Below, piece after piece: positions 8,205 through 16,866 of a DNA stretch of 64,000 nucleotides; positions within the stretch are counted from its first letter, which is position 1, and each line of letters starts with the position of its first letter. Position numbers and translations under genes: made by a program. A model generated the notes under the pieces. That model worked only from the letters and a program-made list of their open reading frames with translations. It was not told the origin of the DNA and searched no databases. Where the stretch lies: assembly GCF_000737715.1 (NCBI RefSeq), contig NZ_JPRN01000019.1, positions 1 to 64,000 on the forward strand, read 5' to 3'. Origin of the DNA: Chryseobacterium sp. JM1 (GTDB taxonomy: Bacteria; Bacteroidota; Bacteroidia; Flavobacteriales; Weeksellaceae).

Positions 8205-8948
8205 ATGATACGCACCCTTCTATTAACAGCCTGTATAATGTGCACAGGAACCGTTTTCAGCCAGAAACTTAAGACCATTTCTTATCAGGACGGTTCACAG
8301 AAACTGAATGGCCTGGTCACTTCCAACGCAGGTAAAAAACTTCCGGGAGTTTTGATTCTTCCCGCGTGGAAAGGTATTGATGACGAAGCTAAAACTGCTG
8401 CTTCCGAACTTGAAAAACAAGGGTATATTGCTTTCATTGCCGATATTTACGGTGAAGGAAATATCCCGGCAGATAATGCTTCTGCAGGTAAAACATCAGG
8501 ATATTATAAACAAAATTATGATGCTTATCAGAAGCGTATTTCTTTAGCTTTGGAACAGTTGAAAAAGAATGGAGCTATTTCTGATAAAATTGCCGTGATC
8601 GGCTACTGTTTCGGTGGAACAGGTGCTTTAGAATCTGCCAGAGGAAGCCTTCCGGTAGTGGGCGTTGTATCCATTCATGGAAGTATCGGAAAAGATCAAA
8701 CCCGAAAAAACGGACCTATTGCCACAAAAATTTTAGTTGAAAACCCTGCGGATGATAAAGGTGTAACTCCTGAGGATTACAATAATTTAATCAAAGAAAT
8801 GAATGAAGGAAATGCAGACTGGCAGATCATCACCTACGCCCATTCCAAGCATACCTTCACCGATCCGAAGTCACCGGATTACAATGAAGTAATGGCTAAA
8901 AGATCCTGGAATCATACGGTGATGTTTTTGAAGGAAATACTGAAATAA
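8205..8948 (+). CDS. Secreted dienelactone-hydrolase-family protein
   Basis: A 247-residue alpha/beta-hydrolase with signal peptide MIRTLLLTACIMCTGTVFSQ. The nucleophile elbow is GYCFGGTGAL, with Cys in place of Ser as in dienelactone hydrolases. The late triad residues are plausible at NPADDKG and SKHTFTDP. True dienelactone hydrolases open chlorocatechol-derived lactones; in this phylum secreted members are common and mostly uncharacterised, so only the fold and catalytic type are supported. Confidence 0.85.
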   Translation: MIRTLLLTACIMCTGTVFSQKLKTISYQDGSQKLNGLVTSNAGKKLPGVLILPAWKGIDDEAKTAASELEKQGYIAFIADIYGEGNIPADNASAGKTSGYYKQNYDAYQKRISLALEQLKKNGAISDKIAVIGYCFGGTGALESARGSLPVVGVVSIHGSIGKDQTRKNGPIATKILVENPADDKGVTPEDYNNLIKEMNEGNADWQIITYAHSKHTFTDPKSPDYNEVMAKRSWNHTVMFLKEILK

Positions 8949-8961
8949 ATAAATTTATTTC

Positions 8962-9050
8962 AATGTAACAATCTATCAATGTAACAGTGTAACAATGGTT
9001 TTACCGAGAAATCGAATTGGTACATTGTTACACTGTTATATTGGTACATT
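8962..9050. repeat. Stem-loop repeat between convergent genes; gene-less relative of the carA-carB element
   Basis: The left arm (8962-8997, containing TAACAGTGTAACAATG) pairs with the right arm (9015-9050, containing CATTGTTACACTGTTA); the 16-bp core is perfect. The left arm matches the left arm of the element at 28141-28174 at 32 of 34 positions. It fills the space between two convergent stop codons and may also act as a bidirectional terminator. Confidence 0.8.
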
Positions 9051-9051
9051 T

Positions 9052-9411
9052 TTAATTCTCTCTATTCACCAGTTCCATAGAAAACGCAGGAAGGCAGATG
9101 GCAATATAATCACATGGTTCTGAAAACGGGTTGCTGTAACGCACTCTTGCGCCTTTCTCGATCAGGATGCTTTGCCCTTTTTCCAAGGTTATGATTTCGC
9201 CGTCTATTTCAAACTGCTTTTTTCCGGAAATGATCAGGGTGAATTCATCAAATTCCGGCGTTTGATGCGGCTCACTCCAGTCCGGTGGTGCTACCATGTG
9301 AGCGATGGACACATTTGAATTTCCTGTGGAGTTTCCCCAATGTTCTTCTATTAATTTCCCGTCTGTAGTAGGTACTACGAACGGTGATTTCTGGATTTTG
9401 TATTTTTTCAT
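9052..9411 (-). CDS. Small cupin-domain protein
   Basis: This 119-residue single-domain cupin has a typical first motif region (HMVAPPDWSEPHQTPEFDE) and second motif region (LEKGQSILIEKGARVRYSNP). His and Glu residues could form the metal site. The function of such stand-alone cupins ranges from sugar isomerase to sensor and cannot be fixed here. Its start overlaps the stop of the upstream acetyltransferase by 4 bp (ATGA), so the two are probably translationally coupled. Confidence 0.8.
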   Translation of the reverse strand: MKKYKIQKSPFVVPTTDGKLIEEHWGNSTGNSNVSIAHMVAPPDWSEPHQTPEFDEFTLIISGKKQFEIDGEIITLEKGQSILIEKGARVRYSNPFSEPCDYIAICLPAFSMELVNREN

Positions 9412-9935
9412 GAGTGATCTTCTTTTTTTATTTCATACACGAAATTGGTTCTCGTAGGTTCTGCAAAATAAGCCACTTCCTCTTCACCGATCTTCTGCCC
9501 GCCAATTCTTTCCAGTGCAGTCTGGGAACGGATATTCTCTTTGCCGATATGAAAATGTACCTTATCTACAAACTGGAAGATATAATCGAGCATCATTTTT
9601 TTCACTTTCGGATTGATTCCTTTTCCCCAGGATTTCGTTCCGTAGAAAGTATAGCCTATGAAAATACGGTTCTCAGCTTCGTCATAATTATAAAAACGCG
9701 TGCTTCCCAGAACATCACCAGACGATTTTTCTATGATTTTAAAAGCACCTTCGCTTTCCATAGCGCCTTTAAAAAAGCTTTCAAAAACTTCTCTCTGATA
9801 ACGGTTTTTATTAGGATGCTGCTCCCAAACCCGTGGATCGGAAGCCACTTCATATACAGACTCAAAATCCCCTTGCTGTAAGGGGATTAATTGATATTCT
9901 TCACTGTCTAAAACAGGTTGTATTGAAAATTTCAT
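9408..9935 (-). CDS. GNAT acetyltransferase, RimJ/RimL type
   Basis: A 175-residue protein with the acetyl-CoA fold: IPLQQGDFESVYEVASDP at the N-terminus, the beta-bulge strand RIFIGYTFYGTKSWGKGINPKV, and the late VHFHIGKENIRSQTALERIGG, which is the usual N-x-x-S-x-x-x-x-E signature of RimJ/RimL-like enzymes. The substrate is probably an amine on a protein or small molecule; it is unassigned. It sits 3 bp after the DUF2911 gene and overlaps the cupin gene, forming a three-gene minus-strand unit. Confidence 0.85.
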   Translation of the reverse strand: MKFSIQPVLDSEEYQLIPLQQGDFESVYEVASDPRVWEQHPNKNRYQREVFESFFKGAMESEGAFKIIEKSSGDVLGSTRFYNYDEAENRIFIGYTFYGTKSWGKGINPKVKKMMLDYIFQFVDKVHFHIGKENIRSQTALERIGGQKIGEEEVAYFAEPTRTNFVYEIKKEDHS

Positions 9936-9938
9936 TGT

Positions 9939-10544
9939 TTAGCCTTTAGCTTTTGCTGCGTCTGCTTCAATTTTTTTAATTTCTTTCAGCTTATCTGAAA
10001 TTTTGATTACCGCATCAGGTTTTGCAGGTTTTAAAGCCACCTCAGCCTGAGCCATATCCCACTTAATCACTAAGTTTCCTGAGTTTTCATCTGTAGGATT
10101 AAGGGTAATTTCAAACCACTCCTGCTTGTCTGCCAGTTTATTCACAGGGACCATAACATCTACGACATCCTGTTTTGGATCGTAGGTATAAGCACCCCAC
10201 TGCTGGAAATCTTTATTCAATATTACTTTCCATTCTTTTTCTGTTGGTACGATGAAAAGACCATATGTTCCGGCCGGAACCATTTTCCCTCCGAAATTCA
10301 CAGACTGTCCGAAGGTGATCTTAGTAGATGAGTTCGCGCCAGCTCTCCAAACCTGTCCGTAAGGAACCAGTTCTCCGAAGATCTTACGCCCTTTCACTCC
10401 CGGTCTTCCATAATCAATGCTGATCTTAGACATTGAAAACTGCTGCTCTACCTTCTGACGCGGACTTGCAGCCGGTACAGAATAATCCTGAGCAAAACTT
10501 AAAGCCGAAGCTGATATGCAAAGTGCAAATAGTAACTTTTTCAC
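9939..10544 (-). CDS. DUF2911 secreted protein
   Basis: The GTG at 10544 is preferred because it opens directly on a clean signal peptide (reading as MKKLLFALCISASALSFAQ); an ATG 33 bp upstream would put a poor leader in front of it. The mature part carries the DUF2911 landmarks (QKVEQQFSMSKISIDYGRPG, FGELVPYGQVWRAGAN, AGTYGLFIVPT), common in Bacteroidota, of unknown function, and predicted periplasmic or outer-membrane associated. The C-terminus is a charged Lys-rich tail. Confidence 0.85.
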   Translation of the reverse strand: MKKLLFALCISASALSFAQDYSVPAASPRQKVEQQFSMSKISIDYGRPGVKGRKIFGELVPYGQVWRAGANSSTKITFGQSVNFGGKMVPAGTYGLFIVPTEKEWKVILNKDFQQWGAYTYDPKQDVVDVMVPVNKLADKQEWFEITLNPTDENSGNLVIKWDMAQAEVALKPAKPDAVIKISDKLKEIKKIEADAAKAKG

Positions 10545-10573
10545 GTGTAAATTTTTGCCTAAATTTACAAAAA

Positions 10574-10702
10574 TCAAAACAAAACAGCCTTCTCTACTCC
10601 CAATAATTTTTGCTTTCTCCAGATTCCTCTTGTATAGCCCACCCGCTCTCCGTTTGAACCAATTACCCGATGATATGGTATTACAATAGCGATTTCATTT
10701 GA
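10574..10702 (-). pseudogene. Remnant of the C-terminus of an Ogt/Ada methyltransferase
   Basis: On the minus strand an open frame reads NEIAIVIPYHRVIGSNGERV and continues to GIWRKQKLLGVEKAVLF and a TGA at 10574. It aligns closely with the last 39 residues of the intact Ada at 20662-21705 (IAIIIPCHRVIGSDGELV, then GIWRKQKLLELEGAILF). The acceptor Cys of PCHR is Tyr here. The rest of the gene is missing: the DinB-like gene begins immediately upstream. It is a dead fragment. Confidence 0.85.
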
Positions 10703-11251
10703 TTAAAAATTCTTCAAAACGCTTTCTGCCTGGCGCATATGTCTTTCATTATGATAAATCACAAAACGAAAAGTATCTCCCAGTTTAATTTTGATCAGTT
10801 TTGAAATGCTGACGCTGGTTTTTACTATATTTAAATCAACACTTGCCGCTTTTTCCAGCAAATCTAAAAACTGACCTTGCTGACTGACAAATTCCTCCAC
10901 TACTCTTTTATCCAGTTGGCTGTTGATGGGATCCATGCTTTTCAAAGTTTTCATTTTGTTTAATTTGTCTTTCGGAAGCATCGATTTTGCAAAGTAATTG
11001 CCCAAAATTCCAGGTTTAAAAACAGGTGTGGGAGACGTTTTTGAAGAAGAAATCCTCTGATTGATTTCAGGGATATAGAAATCTCCGTAACGGTTGAGAT
11101 GTTCAAGGCATTCCAGTACGCTCCAGCTGCCTTCCGACATTCTGGAATTGAGTTTTTCATCCGTCTGCTGCAAAAGGGTTTCTGCATATTTTAAATGAGT
11201 CTGGGTAAGACTCTTCAACTCATCCAGCAATTGTGGTGTAGACATTTTCAT
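10703..11251 (-). CDS. DinB-like four-helix protein
   Basis: A 182-residue member of the DinB/YfiT superfamily: LLQQTDEKLNSRMSEGSWSV, ECLEHLNRYGDFY near the N-terminal third, and the C-terminal YHNERHMRQAESVL. The three family His residues (HLNRY, HNERH) that bind a divalent metal are present. Some relatives are thiol-dependent transferases; this one is uncharacterised. Its stop abuts the Ogt/Ada remnant, as if deletion or rearrangement joined the two. Confidence 0.8.
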   Translation of the reverse strand: MKMSTPQLLDELKSLTQTHLKYAETLLQQTDEKLNSRMSEGSWSVLECLEHLNRYGDFYIPEINQRISSSKTSPTPVFKPGILGNYFAKSMLPKDKLNKMKTLKSMDPINSQLDKRVVEEFVSQQGQFLDLLEKAASVDLNIVKTSVSISKLIKIKLGDTFRFVIYHNERHMRQAESVLKNF

Positions 11252-11305
11252 TGATGATTTTTATGCAAATTTCGGGATCGTTTTCTTCTTAAATCTTGAC
11301 TGAAC

Positions 11306-11824
11306 TCAAGATTTTTTAAGCCGTGATAAAGTTTCCGGAGACATTCTGAGGTAGTTGGCGATATATTTATTCGGGACTTCCTGAAAGAGTTTCGGGCTTC
11401 TTTTTAAGACTCTTTCAAAGCGTTCTTTGGGTGAATTCGTCAAAAGATCTTTTTCCCTTTCGAGCTGCTGCAAAACAAGATCTTCTAAAATTGAGATCCA
11501 AAACTTAAGATGATCTTCACCAGACTGAATAAATGCATAGAAATCCTTTTTTGAAGCCACTTTTACGGTTGTTTTTTTGATCGCCTGAATATAAAAATCC
11601 GAAGGTTTTCCCGACAGAAATGAATCCATAGAAACAACAATATTCCCGGTATACCCGAAACGGATGATCCTTTCTTCATTTTCATCCATTATAAAAATCC
11701 GGACGCTGCCATTTTCCACAAAATAAATATCGGTATCGGCACTCCCTGATATCTTCAGAAATTCATTCCGCTTGAATTCCCTTTTTTCCCAGTGCAGTCC
11801 ACCATTGAGCAGTTTTTGAATCAT
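11306..11824 (-). CDS. Crp/Fnr-family transcriptional regulator
   Basis: A 172-residue protein: a cyclic-nucleotide-binding-type beta-barrel (IYFVENGSVRIF, ERIIRFGYTGNIV), a long helix, and a C-terminal winged helix ending YLRMSPETLSRLKKS, a typical recognition helix. No cysteine cluster for an Fe-S cofactor is seen. It is 77 bp from a divergent gene at 11901, which it may control. Confidence 0.85.
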   Translation of the reverse strand: MIQKLLNGGLHWEKREFKRNEFLKISGSADTDIYFVENGSVRIFIMDENEERIIRFGYTGNIVVSMDSFLSGKPSDFYIQAIKKTTVKVASKKDFYAFIQSGEDHLKFWISILEDLVLQQLEREKDLLTNSPKERFERVLKRSPKLFQEVPNKYIANYLRMSPETLSRLKKS

Positions 11825-11900
11825 TTGATATTAATGTTTGCTGTTCCAAAGATAATAGGTAATTTTAAAATTCCGGATTTTAACCACTAATCACTTCATC

Positions 11901-12755
11901 ATGTTCAAAAAAACAAGTCTTATCTTACTGTTTTCTACGGTCTTTTTCAGTGTACAGGCACAGCAGACCATTCCTTTCAGACTTACCAAACATAATAATA
12001 TCATCGTAAAAACTTTAGTCAATAAAAAGGATTCTCTGGATCTGATGTTTCAGATCGCGATGGAAGACGCCGCAATTTCTCCGGAAAGACAGCGAAAAGC
12101 GGATCATATTGTTTTTGACAAAGAGGAAATCAGTGAAAATAATACCGTGCAAATTGGAAAACTGACATTGAATAACGTCCGTTTTACAGACAATCAAATG
12201 GCTGGCCATGAGGCCGACGGAAAGATCGGAACCGTCCTGTTTGGAGGAAAAGCATTTAAAATAGATTACGACCACAATCAGTTTATTGTCTATGATAAAG
12301 CACCTGATGTGAAAGACTACCAACCTATTGTTACCCTATATGATCATGAAGGTTTTTATATTGTAGCCGACAACGTTATTGACGGTGACAAACAGCAGGA
12401 AGCTTATTTTGTACTTCAGTCCGGATACTCAGGAGGATTGCTCTACAGTAACGATTTTGCTTCAGAAAAAGAACTGGATAAAAAACTGAAGATCACAGGC
12501 GAAAAAACCTTAAAAAACTCCAGTGGGAAAAGCATCACCACCAAACAAGGCATACTTCCTTTTCTGAAAGTAGGAAACAGTGTTTTAAAAGATGTCTCAG
12601 CCGGATTTTTTATCGGTGATCTGAAAAAACAAACGGTTAATTATTTTGGTGCGGACCTTTTGAGAAGATTCAACTGGGTCTTTGATGCTGATAGAAAAAC
12701 GGCGTATATCAAGCCGAGTAAATATTTTTCAGAACCTTATTATATCATAAAATAA
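11901..12755 (+). CDS. Secreted protein with a possible degenerate retropepsin-like fold
   Basis: A 284-residue protein with signal peptide MFKKTSLILLFSTVFFSVQA. Two similar halves each contain a short strand-loop resembling aspartyl-protease lobes (DLMFQIAMEDAAIS and YFVLQSGYSGGLLYS, then IGTVLFGG and YFGADLLRRFNWVFD). The catalytic D-T/S-G is absent: the second site reads LQSGYSGG. It would therefore be a non-catalytic relative, if the fold guess is right. It begins 7 bp ahead of the next reading frame and is probably co-transcribed with it. Confidence 0.5.
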   Translation: MFKKTSLILLFSTVFFSVQAQQTIPFRLTKHNNIIVKTLVNKKDSLDLMFQIAMEDAAISPERQRKADHIVFDKEEISENNTVQIGKLTLNNVRFTDNQMAGHEADGKIGTVLFGGKAFKIDYDHNQFIVYDKAPDVKDYQPIVTLYDHEGFYIVADNVIDGDKQQEAYFVLQSGYSGGLLYSNDFASEKELDKKLKITGEKTLKNSSGKSITTKQGILPFLKVGNSVLKDVSAGFFIGDLKKQTVNYFGADLLRRFNWVFDADRKTAYIKPSKYFSEPYYIIK

Positions 12756-12804
12756 TTAAACCGTGCAACATTCTAAACACTATTCACTTTTTCAGGTAAG
12801 ACCC

Positions 12805-13815
12805 ATGATGAAATTCAGTACAGCCTTAGTCCTTTTATTTTTACAACTGGTTATGATGGGTTGTAAAAAAGAGGTCAGTAAACCGGCATCCAATTCAACA
12901 GGCATCCCCAATGATTCTGTAAAAACGGCGAAGTCAACCGATGAAATAGATTATAATCATTTCAATATTTACAATGTCTCTCTTGTACAGCGTAATGAGC
13001 TGATGGATGTTTTTATTTCCGTATCAGATATCTATACAGATTCTCATGCGATTCCTTCAGACTTCATCAAAAATCAGAAAAATGTTCCTTTTGAAAAGCT
13101 TCAGTATTTAGAACTTGATGGTGAGTACAGAAAGAAAATGCTCACCGGTATGCATCTTACTGAGAATGATTCTCTGTATTTTTTCAATTATGAGTTCAAT
13201 AAACTACAAAAAACGCCTCTCAACAAGTTAAAAGCCGTAGCTTATCTTACGCCATATGCTCCCGAAGGAGAAGAAGTTGACGCTGGTTCTTATATGATTG
13301 GCTTCCAGATCGAAACTCAAAAAGACATGGATATTTTTGACCGTTATTCGAACGCTATTGCCTATTTTGGAAATAAAGATCCATTTGTTCAAAATAAGAT
13401 CAAACCTATGCAGTGGGTAAAATCATCCACAGAGGTTTCAAAAAAATATTTCTCCGGTTCCTCATTTAAATACGGAAAGACTTTTCAGTTTAAGGATAAC
13501 GACGACCTCACTTATTATCTTCAGGACTTTCTTGAAGGCGATATGGTTCAGGAACGTCAACTTGCAGTGATTAACAACCGTAACCAAAAAATCTTTGAAA
13601 AAACAATCACTCCCGGTGGCGATGGTGCAGAATTCACTCCACTGAATGGAATAGACACCGACGGAGCCAATAAATTCCAATGGACCGGCAATCTTTTCAA
13701 GGGAAAACCTACTGTGGTTTTTGGATTTGTTTCCCAATCTTTTGGCTGCCCTTCTATTACATTTTTAGATAAAGCACATAAAGATCTTACCATCAATTGT
13801 GACAACAGGCATTAG
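12805..13815 (+). CDS. Lipoprotein of unknown function
   Basis: Start chosen at 12805 (MMKFSTALVLLFLQLVMMGC), which gives a lipoprotein signal peptide with lipobox VMMG-C; an earlier in-frame ATG at 12763 would bury it. The 336-residue protein has a Lys/Ser/Thr-rich linker after the lipidated Cys and then a mixed domain with no motif I recognise. One Cys near the C-terminus (SFGCPSITF) precedes a final NCDNRH. It is probably in the outer or inner membrane, facing the periplasm. Confidence 0.65.
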   Translation: MMKFSTALVLLFLQLVMMGCKKEVSKPASNSTGIPNDSVKTAKSTDEIDYNHFNIYNVSLVQRNELMDVFISVSDIYTDSHAIPSDFIKNQKNVPFEKLQYLELDGEYRKKMLTGMHLTENDSLYFFNYEFNKLQKTPLNKLKAVAYLTPYAPEGEEVDAGSYMIGFQIETQKDMDIFDRYSNAIAYFGNKDPFVQNKIKPMQWVKSSTEVSKKYFSGSSFKYGKTFQFKDNDDLTYYLQDFLEGDMVQERQLAVINNRNQKIFEKTITPGGDGAEFTPLNGIDTDGANKFQWTGNLFKGKPTVVFGFVSQSFGCPSITFLDKAHKDLTINCDNRH

Positions 13816-13850
13816 GCAAGAACTGAGCCTGATTCTTCTATAGAAATAAG

Positions 13851-13885
13851 GAGCAAATCTGTGAATGTTCAGGTTTGCTCTTTTT
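13851..13885 (+). terminator. Intrinsic terminator
   Basis: GAGCAAATCTG pairs with CAGGTTTGCTC (one G-U pair), followed by TTTTT, 36 bp after the lipoprotein stop. Confidence 0.85.
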
Positions 13886-13962
13886 AATATAGTACGGACC
13901 TGTAGGTTATTTTTCAGGATGAAGTCTGAAAAATAGTTGTAATTTAAGTCATTGATTAACCA

Positions 13963-14382
13963 ATGCCCATGAAACAAAATGTCTTTCTTTTTATACTCTG
14001 TACTTTCATTAATGTACTGATCACCAATTTTGCATTAGTGATCATGGCTGCAGATTTATCTCTGATCTATCCTGTTCTTATATCATCAGGGATCTGTTTA
14101 ATGTGCAGTGCTGTATTTTACAGAATACAGAGCCATCCCGGAACCTTAGGAAAATGGAAACTGGCCGGTATTGCTATAAGTTTAAGTCTTTCAGTCTTAC
14201 TACTTGCCTGCATTCTCACTTCAATAGCTACCCGCATGGCTACGGACGGAATCATCATTGCAGGTTTAAAAGGAATCATTCCCCTTTTCATATTTGCGGT
14301 CGTTTTTGCCTCTCCTTTCTGGGTGATTTCTGCAGTATTCAATTTTGTCTGTCTTAGATTCGTAAAACCAAAAATTAATTAA
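13963..14382 (+). CDS. Small multi-spanning membrane protein
   Basis: 139 residues with four predicted membrane helices (about residues 6-28, 33-53, 66-88 and 102-130) joined by short loops and a basic C-terminus (RFVKPKIN). I recognise no family. The start may be the first or third codon (MPMKQN). It is flanked by terminators on both sides, so it is a single-gene unit. Confidence 0.5.
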   Translation: MPMKQNVFLFILCTFINVLITNFALVIMAADLSLIYPVLISSGICLMCSAVFYRIQSHPGTLGKWKLAGIAISLSLSVLLLACILTSIATRMATDGIIIAGLKGIIPLFIFAVVFASPFWVISAVFNFVCLRFVKPKIN

Positions 14383-14431
14383 AAACCGTTTAAAAGGGTT
14401 TACACTTCCCTATTGTTTTTAAAATCTCCAA

Positions 14432-14470
14432 TAAAAAGGGCAGATTGAATTACTTCCTCAATCTACCCTA
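14432..14470 (-). terminator. Terminator of the iron-uptake operon
   Basis: On the minus strand GGGTAGATTGA pairs with TCAATCTGCCC and runs into TTTTTATT, about 30 bp after the esterase stop. Confidence 0.8.
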
Positions 14471-14500
14471 AACTTAATGAGTTTTTATAAGATTAATCAA

Positions 14501-15559
14501 TTATTTAATCTTAGGATACAGTCTGTTCTTTAAGTTTATAAAATAATCCTCCGATTCTTTAAAATCATTACTCTTCATGAATTTAAGAACGACATTCAGA
14601 TAAGTCTCGGAAGGAGTAAAATTAGATCCAGATTTCTCTGAGAACCTTTTGTATTCTTCTTCAAGCAGCTGCGGATTCTTAGACAGTTTTTTAATATCTG
14701 TTCTGAAACCTTTAAAGATAAATTTCAAAGCATCATAATTCCCAGGATAGGAAACCGTTCCGTGGACTTCACGTTCAAAGAAATGGTGTTTATAGTTAAG
14801 GGAGCCATTTTTCTCAACAATTCCTTTAAATTCTTCAATCGCCTGAGTCATATCGGAATTCCAGTTTTTGTTCTGTTCTTCATTGTTAGCCCGAGAAACG
14901 TACAGAAATTTGTGGGCCGGAAATGTTCTGTTTTTTTCCAGATAGCTTTTTGTCCTGGAAATCATCACATTGTTGTCCCACCACAAACTAGGATCATTCG
15001 CTACATAAGCATTGAAATATTCCGGATGGGTAAGCAGAACATTCACGGCAAAAAGTCCTCCGAAAGAATGCCCTACTAGAATGGAATAATCCTGCGTCCT
15101 GTAGTTTTTACTAATGAAAGGTTTCAACTCTTCCTGTATGAATCTGACAAAATTTTCACTTTCGCCACTGTCTCCGAAAAGAACGACATTCGGATTTACC
15201 GGGCTTTTCTTCTGTGATTTTGTAGGCGTAAGATCTCTGGTTCTTTCCGTGTTTTTGATGCCTACAACAATACATTCCGGCATATCTGCATAAGGCGGTC
15301 TGGCCAGAAAATCGCTCATTCCTGTGTAATATTCGAAATTGATTTCTCCATCCAGAAGATAGATCACCGGATATTTTGCAGGGCTGATGCTGCTGTCGTT
15401 ATAGGTTTTCGGAAGATGGATCCAAATCTCTCTTTTTTCATTGAGAATCGATGAGGATATAACCTGTTTTTCCCCGATGTTTATTTTTTCCTGCGCCATT
15501 GCTGAGAAACTGCAAAGAAGGAATAGGTTCAATAATAAAAATTTAAGCCGGCTGTTCAT
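14501..15559 (-). CDS. Secreted esterase, Fes/IroE-like
   Basis: 352 residues with a signal peptide (MNSRLKFLLLNLFLLCSFSA). An esterase-D-family alpha/beta-hydrolase domain has the oxyanion region YPVIYLLDGEINF and the nucleophile GHSFGG near residue 165, and a late His is plausible (FEREVHGTVSYP). It overlaps the PepSY gene by 17 bp and is the third gene of an operon with a TonB siderophore receptor. Hydrolysis of a ferric siderophore or its lactone is therefore the likeliest role, though no substrate-specific residue is visible. Confidence 0.78.
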   Translation of the reverse strand: MNSRLKFLLLNLFLLCSFSAMAQEKINIGEKQVISSSILNEKREIWIHLPKTYNDSSISPAKYPVIYLLDGEINFEYYTGMSDFLARPPYADMPECIVVGIKNTERTRDLTPTKSQKKSPVNPNVVLFGDSGESENFVRFIQEELKPFISKNYRTQDYSILVGHSFGGLFAVNVLLTHPEYFNAYVANDPSLWWDNNVMISRTKSYLEKNRTFPAHKFLYVSRANNEEQNKNWNSDMTQAIEEFKGIVEKNGSLNYKHHFFEREVHGTVSYPGNYDALKFIFKGFRTDIKKLSKNPQLLEEEYKRFSEKSGSNFTPSETYLNVVLKFMKSNDFKESEDYFINLKNRLYPKIK

Positions 15560-16808
15560 GATGTTCTTTTCTATGTTGATGAATATTTTTAACTTCTGTT
15601 GATTTTTTCGGTGATTTTTTGCGTCTGCCCCACCAGATCAGAAAGCCCGTTACCGGAAGGCTTGTACAGATAATTCCGATCACAAAGGTGAAGATCTTCC
15701 CAAACATACCGCCCCAATATCCTACGTGGAGATCAAAGTTCATATGTTCGATCACTTCATGCATAATGACCTCTTTCGGATACTGAATTTCCTCTCCGGT
15801 ATATTTATTGGCTTCCATGCTTTTACCGCTGGCAAGGCTTTTCAAACCGATAAATTTTGCCGCAACGACATTGTAGACTGTAGCAGAATCATTCCTTGGA
15901 ATGCTCATTCTGAATTGTCTGGCTTCCGGAAATTTTTTGAAATTCTTCTCTACGAAATCTGCATAAGACAGCGCCTTTTTCTCAGGATCAAACTTAGGTT
16001 CATATTGTTCAGCAATTTCATGGGCATCAGCGATTCCGCCAAAGGCTTCCTGAGTAAGATCTGTCAAAATTTTGTAGGCCATAATCAACCCCGTAATCGT
16101 AATAAATACAGCCGGTAACAATGAATAGAACCCTAACACATTATGAAAATCATAGTTTTTCCTGCGCCATTTGGTTCCTGATTTTATTTTAAAGGCCGCT
16201 GTCCTTGTCGTTTTATTCCACTTTTTCGGCCACCAGAGAATGAGTCCGCCAATTAACTGAACAAAAAATATAATGGAAGCTACTCCTACTACTGTTTTTC
16301 CGAATTTTCCGGCCAGAAGCTGAGCATGGATATGAGCCACAATGTAGAAAAATTCATAGCTTTTCGTTGAACCTGTTATTTTCCCGGTGTAAGGGTCAAG
16401 ATAATGATAGGCAAATACACCTCTTGGTCCGCGACCTTTTGGTTTTCCTGCTTTGGGAACATTTTTATCTTTGGGTGGTTTCCTAGCCGAGGCTACCCTG
16501 AACGTTCTGTCCGCCTCTTTATAAGTGTCAAAATAAAATGCTTTTCTGTCCGGAACTTGCTGATGGAATTTAGCCAGCAGTTCTTCCGGTGACATTTTTT
16601 TTACATTAGCCGGAACCTGTACATATTTGGCGCTTCCTCCGCATAAATCAATGATTTCATCACAGAAGACAAACATCGTTCCTGAAAGGGTCACAACGAG
16701 TACAATAATCCCCGAGACCAATCCCAGCCAGAGATGGAGCCATCCTGTAATTTTTTTGGTGAGGGATTTTCCCTGCTTTTTCTTTTTATCTGTTGTTTTC
16801 TTTTCCAT
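15543..16808 (-). CDS. PepSY-domain membrane protein (probable ferric-siderophore reductase)
   Basis: Start set at MEKKTTDKKKKQGKSLTKK; the longer frame would add 45 residues and run into the receptor gene. The 421-residue protein has four membrane helices: KITGWLHLWLGLVSGIIVLV near residue 25, then VVGVASIIFFVQLIGGLILW, VLGFYSLLPAVFITITGLIM and a last one in FTFVIGIICTSLPVTGFLIW. A large periplasmic region with PepSY-like segments lies between the first two. Several membrane His residues could bind haem. Relatives sit beside siderophore receptors and are thought to reduce ferric siderophores. Confidence 0.85.
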   Translation of the reverse strand: MEKKTTDKKKKQGKSLTKKITGWLHLWLGLVSGIIVLVVTLSGTMFVFCDEIIDLCGGSAKYVQVPANVKKMSPEELLAKFHQQVPDRKAFYFDTYKEADRTFRVASARKPPKDKNVPKAGKPKGRGPRGVFAYHYLDPYTGKITGSTKSYEFFYIVAHIHAQLLAGKFGKTVVGVASIIFFVQLIGGLILWWPKKWNKTTRTAAFKIKSGTKWRRKNYDFHNVLGFYSLLPAVFITITGLIMAYKILTDLTQEAFGGIADAHEIAEQYEPKFDPEKKALSYADFVEKNFKKFPEARQFRMSIPRNDSATVYNVVAAKFIGLKSLASGKSMEANKYTGEEIQYPKEVIMHEVIEHMNFDLHVGYWGGMFGKIFTFVIGIICTSLPVTGFLIWWGRRKKSPKKSTEVKNIHQHRKEHHEQPA

Positions 16809-16866
16809 ATCTATCAATACAGCAGAGCGGCAAAGAATTACCGCTCTTATTTTTGTTTTATTAAGG

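Noticed and set aside
9414..9881. A 155-codon open frame on the plus strand
   Set aside because: It is antisense to the well-supported GNAT gene and has no family-like motif.
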